From NCBI GenBank assembly GCA_052146815.1, contig JBKQMG010000258.1, forward strand, positions 1 through 10,627: a stretch of 10,627 bases of DNA, read 5' to 3'. The number at the start of each line of letters is the position of its first letter. Position 1 is the stretch's first letter. Origin of the DNA: DATJZH01 sp052146815. GTDB taxonomy: Bacteria > Actinomycetota > Actinomycetes > Streptosporangiales > Streptosporangiaceae. The translations under genes and the position numbers were made by a program. The notes beneath the pieces were generated by a model. That model saw only the letters and a list, made by a program, of their open reading frames with translations. It did no database searches and was not told the origin of the DNA. Positions 6,336-10,627 of this stretch are shown one piece after another.

Positions 6336-6971
6336 TCAGGCGCGCCGGGCCAGCCACATTCCGGTCCGGTAGCGCGGGACGAGCCGGCCGTTCGGAAAGC
6401 GCCGCCGGATGAGACTGGTGACGCGGGCGAGAAGCGCCTCGCGCGCTTGCGGCGCCAGGTCGATGACGTAGGACTTGCTGCGCTCCTCGGTGATCCAGTC
6501 CTCCGCGGTCACCGTCCTGGTCCAGGGCATGACCACGCGGACCGCGGGCTCGAACGGTCCCGTTATCTCGCGCTCATCGCCCGCGCCGCCGTCCGCAGCG
6601 GCGTGCTCCCGGTAGTAGCGGGGGCAGCTGGCCTGCATGACGTCCTGATACTCGGCGAACCAGGGCTCATCGTGGGCGGCCGGCTGGCTCCACCAGGCGG
6701 CCCAGTAGCCGCCGGGCCGCAGGACGCGCGCCACCTCGGCGATGGCGCAGGGCTGGTCGAGCCAGTGCCAGGACTGGGCGAAAGCGGCGAGGTCCGCCGC
6801 GCCGGAGCGCACCGGAAGTGCGTGGCAGTCCGCCAGGACGCACCAGGTACCGGGCGTCCTGGCCAGCGCCTGGCGGAGCATCAGCTCGCCGATATCGAGG
6901 GCGATCGTGCGAGTGCCCCGGGCGGTGAGCTGCCGGGTGGCGATACCCGTCCCCGCGCAGCAGTCCAGCAC
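6336..6971 (-). CDS. Class I SAM-dependent methyltransferase, 5' end probably frameshifted
   Basis: The open part encodes 211 aa. SAM-binding motif I is VLDCCAGTG at the very start, followed by IALDIG (motif II acidic residue), a LADCHALPVRSGAADLAAFAQSWHW post-II/III region and LRPGGYWAAWW, typical of Methyltransf_11 enzymes; the C-terminal half carries a WITEERSKSYV helix and ends RYRTGMWLARRA. Substrate is unknown. The only available start in this frame is GTG 6971, which would delete the helix that always precedes motif I. The frame continues upstream without a start codon, reading RPRHPDQVYDRLEAAAG, until a stop at 7047-7049, and the missing head lies in another frame. The gene therefore looks interrupted by one missing base. 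It converges on the regulator gene with a 4-bp gap. Confidence 0.75.
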   Translation of the reverse strand: MLDCCAGTGIATRQLTARGTRTIALDIGELMLRQALARTPGTWCVLADCHALPVRSGAADLAAFAQSWHWLDQPCAIAEVARVLRPGGYWAAWWSQPAAHDEPWFAEYQDVMQASCPRYYREHAAADGGAGDEREITGPFEPAVRVVMPWTRTVTAEDWITEERSKSYVIDLAPQAREALLARVTSLIRRRFPNGRLVPRYRTGMWLARRA

Positions 6972-7046
6972 GGTCTTCCCGGCGAGCGGTCCGGCGGCGG
7001 CCTCGAGCCGGTCGTAGACCTGGTCAGGATGACGCGGCCGGGTGGC

Positions 7047-7096
7047 TCATATTCGCGGGCCATCGGGTCAGACGGGGACGCGGTCAGGCGGGTCAT
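7047..7096 (-). pseudogene. Displaced 5' end of the methyltransferase gene
   Basis: On the minus strand ATG 7096 (or ATG 7063) opens MTRLTASPSDPMAREYE. After the codons for REY only two bases (GA, 7048-7047) remain before the downstream frame resumes as ATRPRHPDQVYDRLEAA. Restoring one base there gives a continuous product of about 253 aa starting at 7096, a normal size for this methyltransferase type. The break may be a real mutation or a sequencing error. No Shine-Dalgarno is seen before 7096, so the start is uncertain. Confidence 0.5.
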
Positions 7097-7163
7097 CTGC
7101 GGACGGCGGGCCTGCACCGGGCCGGGGTCAGCGCGCATGCCCCGATTGTCGCGCCGTGGATGT

Positions 7164-7189
7164 ACGGCGTCATGAACGAACGACGCCGT
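7164..7189. repeat. Inverted repeat between divergent genes, possible operator
   Basis: ACGGCGTC (7164-7171) and GACGCCGT (7182-7189) are perfect inverted arms around a 10-nt spacer. GTCATGAACG (7169-7178 approx.) is nearly repeated as GTCAATGAACG (7188-7198), an overlapping direct repeat. It lies between the methyltransferase start (7096) and the SDR gene start (7238), where a shared regulator could act on both. Confidence 0.45.
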
Positions 7190-7237
7190 CAATGAACGCA
7201 GGTGCCCGGAGGGCGCAGAGCGGTCCAGGATGGCGGC

Positions 7238-8236
7238 ATGAGAATTCTGGTGCTCGGCGGCACCCATCATGTCGGCCGGGCCGTGGTGGAGACGGCCCTC
7301 GCCCGCGGCGACCAGGTCACGACGGTGACCCGGGGGGTCAGCGGGCCGTCTGCGCCGGGCACGCTCGCGCTGCATGCCGACCGGACCGACCCGCAGGCGC
7401 TTTCGGTGGTGCTGGGAAATGGCGCCTGGGATGCGGTGATCGATACCTGGAGCGGGGCGCCCCGCGTGGTCGCGGACGCGGCCGGGCTGCTGGCGGGCCG
7501 GGCCGGCCACTACGGCTACGTGTCGAGCCGGTCGGTGTACCAGTGGCCGATACCGCCGGGGGCTGATGAGAGCGCGCCGGTTGTCGCCGGGAGCGCGGAC
7601 GCCGCGGACGGCGACGACTACGCCGCCGCCAAACGGGGCGGCGAACTGGCGGCAGCCGAGGCTTTCGGCGATCAGGCGCTGATCGCGAGGGCCGGGCTGA
7701 TTCTCGGACCTTACGAGGTCGTCGGCCGGATGCCGTGGTGGCTGCGCCGGATCGCGCGGGGCGGCGACGTGCTCGCGCCGGGACCGCCGGACCGCCCGCT
7801 CCAGTACATCGACTGCCGTGACCTCGCCGCCTGGATGCTGCAGGCCGCGGGTGACGGCGTCGGCGGCGTGTTCAACACCGTGAGCCGCCCCGGCCACGCC
7901 ACCATGGCCAGCCTGCTCGAGGCGGCTAAGGCCGCCACCGGTTCCGGCGCCCGGCTGGTCTGGGCCCCGCCCGAGGTCATCGAGGCCGCGGGGATAGCGC
8001 CCTGGACCGAGCTTCCGGTCTGGCTGCCGCCCGATGGCGAGCTGGCCGCCCTGCATGACGGGGACGTCTCGCGGGCCTGCGCCGCGGGCCTCAGGTGCCG
8101 TCCGGTCGGGGATACGGTCGCTGATACCTGGCGCTGGCTGCAGGCGGAGGGGGACCCGCCGGAGCGGCCGGGTCGGCCGCGTCACGGCCTGGACCCCGAG
8201 CGCGAGCGGCAGTTGCTGGCCGATCTGGCAGGCTGA
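7238..8236 (+). CDS. NAD(P)-dependent epimerase/reductase, atypical SDR family
   Basis: 332 aa, cytosolic Rossmann-fold enzyme. The N-terminal nucleotide-binding motif is LVLGGTHHVGR (residues 4-14). VSSRSVYQWP holds the serine of the SDR active site region, and Y128-x3-K132 (YAAAKRGGE) supplies the catalytic Tyr/Lys pair. Further family features are LIARAGLILGPYE, PLQYIDCRDLAAWML and a GVFNTVSRPG strand; the C-terminus GLDPERERQLLADLAG is a recurring ending in actinobacterial members often annotated as SDR reductases. Similarity is to the CSP41-like/atypical SDR branch, so the substrate (sugar nucleotide or other) cannot be named. ATG 7238 was chosen because AGGA lies 7 nt upstream; the frame is open to 7202, but that adds an implausible head. 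It stands divergent to the methyltransferase. Confidence 0.88.
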   Translation: MRILVLGGTHHVGRAVVETALARGDQVTTVTRGVSGPSAPGTLALHADRTDPQALSVVLGNGAWDAVIDTWSGAPRVVADAAGLLAGRAGHYGYVSSRSVYQWPIPPGADESAPVVAGSADAADGDDYAAAKRGGELAAAEAFGDQALIARAGLILGPYEVVGRMPWWLRRIARGGDVLAPGPPDRPLQYIDCRDLAAWMLQAAGDGVGGVFNTVSRPGHATMASLLEAAKAATGSGARLVWAPPEVIEAAGIAPWTELPVWLPPDGELAALHDGDVSRACAAGLRCRPVGDTVADTWRWLQAEGDPPERPGRPRHGLDPERERQLLADLAG

Positions 8237-8258
8237 CCAGCGCGCTTCCCCGCGGATT

Positions 8259-8272
8259 CGGCAAATTTGCCG
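8259..8272. repeat. 14-bp perfect palindrome CGGCAAATTTGCCG
   Basis: This self-complementary site starts 22 bp after the SDR stop codon. Its AT core stands out in GC-rich surroundings. With no spacer or T-run it suits a dimeric DNA-binding protein better than a terminator, although a short hairpin after the SDR gene is possible. Confidence 0.5.
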
Positions 8273-8293
8273 GGCCGCAGGTGTAGCCGCGCA

Positions 8294-8319
8294 TCGTGCG
8301 GAGAGGGACAATCGCACGA
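8294..8319. repeat. Inverted repeat upstream of the Rv1733c-like gene
   Basis: TCGTGCG (8294-8300) and CGCACGA (8313-8319) form a 7-bp dyad with a 12-nt spacer, GAGAGGGACAAT. The spacer includes GGGAC (8305-8309), the half-site of the DosR/DevR dormancy box known upstream of Rv1733c in mycobacteria; the second half (GTCCC) is not matched. It lies 51 bp before the start codon. Confidence 0.4.
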
Positions 8320-8369
8320 GGAGACCGCCCAGCAAAGATGCTGCGGCCGGTTGCCAATGAGGTGAAGTG

Positions 8370-8963
8370 ATGACGACGCCCACAATGACGTGGACGAGGC
8401 TCAGCCGCCGGCTCGGGTCAGACCACAATCCGCTGCGCCGGCGCGCTGACCGGATCGAGGCGTGGCTGGTGCCCGCCGTGATGATCGCGTTTCTGCTGAT
8501 GAGCCCGCTTGTGATCGGCGCCGTCGCGCACTGGGTTCATGCGGACAACGCCGCCGCGCGGCACGCTCAGCAGTCCTGGCAGCGGGTACCCGCGACCCTG
8601 CTGCAAGCCACGCCGGGACCGCAGATGTCGATGCACGGCGCGAATTCCTGGGAGGTCTGGGCACCGGCGCGCTGGAACGCCGGCGGCCGGACCCGGATCA
8701 TCCCCGTGCCGGTCGCAGCCGGGACGAGGGCGGGCAGTGCGGTGCCCGTCTGGCTGAACCGGGCGGGAGACGTTCAGGTGCCGCCGCTGACATCGGGCCA
8801 GGTCGGCGACCGCATCCTGGTGGCGGCGCTGATCGCCCTGTTCGGCCTCGCGCTGCTGCTCGGCTGCCTGGCGCGGGCCGGCCGGTGGGTACTGGACCGC
8901 CGCAGGCTCGCGGACTGGGAAAAAGACTGGTGGTCTGTCGGCCCGCAGTGGAGCAGGCAGTAG
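8370..8963 (+). CDS. Rv1733c-family two-helix membrane protein
   Basis: 197 aa. The family has no known biochemical activity; in mycobacteria Rv1733c is a dormancy-regulon antigen. Typical features are visible: a short cytoplasmic head with NPLRRRADRIEAW, first transmembrane helix at about residues 31-53 (VPAVMIAFLLMSPLVIGAVA), an extracytoplasmic domain with a WEVWAPARW segment and a PVWLNRAGDV strand, second helix at about 148-168 (ILVAALIALFGLALLLGCLA) and a C-terminal cytoplasmic tail ending WWSVGPQWSRQ. GAGG at 8359-8362 sits 7 nt before ATG 8370; the GTG three bases earlier is less well placed. It has its own upstream gap of 133 bp with two dyads, so it is probably transcribed separately from the SDR gene. 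Confidence 0.85.
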   Translation: MTTPTMTWTRLSRRLGSDHNPLRRRADRIEAWLVPAVMIAFLLMSPLVIGAVAHWVHADNAAARHAQQSWQRVPATLLQATPGPQMSMHGANSWEVWAPARWNAGGRTRIIPVPVAAGTRAGSAVPVWLNRAGDVQVPPLTSGQVGDRILVAALIALFGLALLLGCLARAGRWVLDRRRLADWEKDWWSVGPQWSRQ

Positions 8964-9001
8964 CCGCTCTGCGCCGGGCCGGCCAGGCGCCGCGCCGCTG
9001 G

Positions 9002-9007
9002 TAGGTT
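9002..9007 (+). promoter_or_regulatory. Possible -10 element for the peptidase gene
   Basis: TAGGTT matches the actinomycete -10 consensus TAGRRT and lies 40 bp before the peptidase start in the 83-bp gap after the Rv1733c-like gene. No recognisable -35 hexamer sits 17-19 bp upstream, so this is weak. The ribosome-binding site GGGGAGG at 9033-9039 is clear. Confidence 0.22.
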
Positions 9008-9046
9008 GTGCCGAGGCATGGTGGCCGAGGACGGGGAGGTCCGCCC

Positions 9047-10375
9047 ATGGACGGGACGCTGGGCGCAGGGGATCTGGAACTGATCCGCAAGAATTTCTCT
9101 GCCAGCCCCGCCTACCGGCTGGCGCAGAATGCAGTCACGCAGGTTGCCCTGGAAGACGTGGCGATCAGCCGGGAGATCATCAACAGCACTGACCACTCCC
9201 TCTCGGTCCTCCTGGACGACTGGAAAGTCACCAACCAGGAGCGAAGCGGCCGTTGCTGGCTGTTCGCCGGGCTCAATCTGCTGCGTGTCGGTGCCATGCG
9301 GAAAATGGGCGTCAAGGAATTTGAGTTCTCGCAGAACCACGCCATGTTCTGGGACAAGATCGAGCGGGCCAACTATTTCCTCGAGGCCATAATCGAAACG
9401 GCCGACCGTGATCTCGACGACCGTACCGTGGCCTGCCTCCTCGGGTCTGTGGCCAACGACGGCGGCCAGTGGAACATGTTCGTGGCCCTCGTCAGTAAGC
9501 ACGGGCTGGTGCCCAAGAGCGTCATGCCCGAGACACACAGTTCGTCCAACACCCGTCCGATGAACGCGGTGCTGCAGAATCTGCTGCGTCAGGGCGCCAG
9601 GTCGGTCCGTAAGGCGGCTGCGCGCGGCACCGACGCGGCGCGGGCCGAGAAAGCGCAGATCCTCCAGGTCGTCTTCCGCGTCCTGTGCATCCACCTCGGC
9701 ACCCCGCCGGACCGCTTCGACTGGCAGTGGAGCGACAAGGACCGGAAATTCCACCGGGACGGGGTGCTCACCCCCCAGGAATTCGCGGCCAGATACGTCG
9801 AGCTGCCTCTCAGCGATTATGTGTGCCTGGTCCACGACCCGCGGCCCTCGAATCCGGCTGGCCGCACGTTTACCGTCGAGTACCTCGGCAATGTGATCGG
9901 CGCGCCGCCGGTCATTTACCTCAACGTCGACATGCGGATTATGAAGGGCATTGCCGCGCAGTCCCTGCAGCAAGGCGAGCCCGTGTGGTTCGGCTGCGAT
10001 GTCGGCAAGATGATGAGCAGCGATTACGGCGTGTGGGACGCCAATCTCTACGATCTCTCGTCGCTCTACGATACGGCCTTTAGCCTCGACAAGGCCGACC
10101 GGCTGCTTTACCACGAGACTGAGATGACACACGCCATGCTGTTCACCGGCGTGGACATCGTGGATGACGTCACCCGCAGATGGCGGGTGGAGAACAGCTG
10201 GGGCGCGGACAAGGGCAAAGACGGCTTCTACACCATGAATGACTCGTGGTTCGACGAGTACGTCTTCGAGATCGCCGCACGGCGCAGCGCGCTCCCGGAG
10301 GAACTGCAGCAGGCGCTCGGCGCTGAGCCGATCGTGCTGCCGGCCTGGGACCCGATGGGCGCACTCGCCCGCTAG
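9047..10375 (+). CDS. pepC: Cysteine aminopeptidase C / bleomycin hydrolase (peptidase family C1B)
   Basis: 442 aa, the usual length for the family. This cytosolic papain-fold aminopeptidase removes N-terminal residues from peptides, and members also inactivate bleomycin. The catalytic set is complete: oxyanion-hole Q64 and nucleophile C70 in VTNQERSGRCWLFAGLN, H362 in EMTHAMLFTGV and N383 in RWRVENSWGADKGKDGFY. The N-terminal helix, SQNHAMFWDKIERAN and DGGQWNMFVALVSKHGLVPK segments are classic. The C-terminus VLPAWDPMGALAR matches the conserved arm that reaches into the active-site cleft of the hexameric barrel and restricts the enzyme to exopeptidase action. ATG 9047 is chosen because GGGGAGG lies 7 nt upstream. 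Codons such as AAT, ATT and GAT are somewhat more frequent than in neighbouring genes, a mild difference only. Confidence 0.95.
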   Translation: MDGTLGAGDLELIRKNFSASPAYRLAQNAVTQVALEDVAISREIINSTDHSLSVLLDDWKVTNQERSGRCWLFAGLNLLRVGAMRKMGVKEFEFSQNHAMFWDKIERANYFLEAIIETADRDLDDRTVACLLGSVANDGGQWNMFVALVSKHGLVPKSVMPETHSSSNTRPMNAVLQNLLRQGARSVRKAAARGTDAARAEKAQILQVVFRVLCIHLGTPPDRFDWQWSDKDRKFHRDGVLTPQEFAARYVELPLSDYVCLVHDPRPSNPAGRTFTVEYLGNVIGAPPVIYLNVDMRIMKGIAAQSLQQGEPVWFGCDVGKMMSSDYGVWDANLYDLSSLYDTAFSLDKADRLLYHETEMTHAMLFTGVDIVDDVTRRWRVENSWGADKGKDGFYTMNDSWFDEYVFEIAARRSALPEELQQALGAEPIVLPAWDPMGALAR

Positions 10376-10627
10376 CCCGGCAGGCCCGCCAGCACGGCTG
10401 GGCGTCGGCCAGTGCCCGCTAGCGAAGGTGCCGCTAGCCCAGTCGACGGCATGCGGGCAGTCACTTGGTTGCCCCCTCGGGCCGGCAGAATACTCGGGAA
10501 CTAGACGAGTGATTCCTTATTGATCATGGGTGTGTCGTTACGTGCGGAACGTGGCGAGGGTGCCCAGGATCGGCGTTGCTACCCAAGCGCCGAGCCCGGA
10601 GGCCCTCGTGGACGCTGATCTGGACAC
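10376..10627. other. Right-end stretch without a confident gene
   Basis: CCGCTAGC occurs three times, at 10369-10376 (over the peptidase stop), 10416-10423 and 10431-10438. A short dyad ACTCG (10492-10496) / CGAGT (10506-10510) follows. From 10538 to the edge a minus-strand frame is open and would end with WVATPILGTLATFRT at TAA 10540-10538, possibly the tail of a convergent gene. A plus-strand frame from GTG 10530 is also open to the edge. Both have similar third-position GC, so neither can be preferred from this window. Confidence 0.35.

Noticed and set aside
6881..8428. Long minus-strand open frame (515 codons) opposite the SDR gene
   Set aside because: The SDR gene on the plus strand has a full set of family motifs. 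Only the short piece at 7047-7096 of this frame is meaningful, as the displaced methyltransferase head.
8774..10132. Long minus-strand open frame (452 codons) opposite the peptidase
   Set aside because: The plus strand encodes a complete C1B peptidase with its catalytic residues; the antisense frame has no recognisable motif.
10530..10627. Plus-strand partial gene running off the right edge from GTG 10530
   Set aside because: No ribosome-binding site, and an equally open minus-strand frame overlaps it; about 100 bases are too few to decide.

Overview
The window is GC-rich bacterial DNA with strong G/C bias at third codon positions, densely packed genes and long antisense shadow frames. Together with an Rv1733c-type membrane protein, a VKOR-type thiol oxidoreductase and 'ARER' basic N-termini on thioredoxin-like proteins, this points to a high-GC actinomycete. 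No rRNA, tRNA, transposase or CRISPR array was seen, and nothing firm below order level can be said about the host.

Region 1 (38-2630, minus strand) is a compact three-gene operon. It reads, in transcription order, a DUF929 membrane-anchored thioredoxin-like protein with CPYC, a four-cysteine VKOR-family quinone-linked oxidoreductase with an added low-complexity Gln/Gly/Lys tail, and a second DUF929 paralogue. The best reading is a cell-envelope disulfide-forming module: VKOR would re-oxidise one or both DUF929 proteins and pass electrons to menaquinone.

Region 2 (2631-2969) is the divergent control region. It holds a very short leader ORF with a good ribosome-binding site, a perfect 12-bp-stem hairpin overlapping that ORF's stop codon, and a possible promoter placed so that the next gene would be nearly leaderless.

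Region 3 (2970-6331, plus strand) is an oxyanion (molybdate/tungstate-type) uptake cluster: a lipoprotein binding protein, an ABC ATPase with a C-terminal TOBE-like extension, and a regulator fusing an XRE helix-turn-helix to a binding-protein-like ligand domain. The ATPase and regulator overlap by ATGA. The membrane permease normally found between the first two genes is absent.

Region 4 (6336-8236) holds a convergent class I SAM methyltransferase whose 5' end is displaced by an apparent 1-nt frameshift, and a divergently transcribed atypical-SDR epimerase/reductase. The space between them carries an inverted repeat that could be a shared operator.

Region 5 (8370-10375) holds an Rv1733c-like two-helix membrane protein and a complete C1B cysteine aminopeptidase (PepC/bleomycin hydrolase) with its catalytic Cys, His and Asn and its C-terminal arm intact. 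The last 250 bases show no confident gene.
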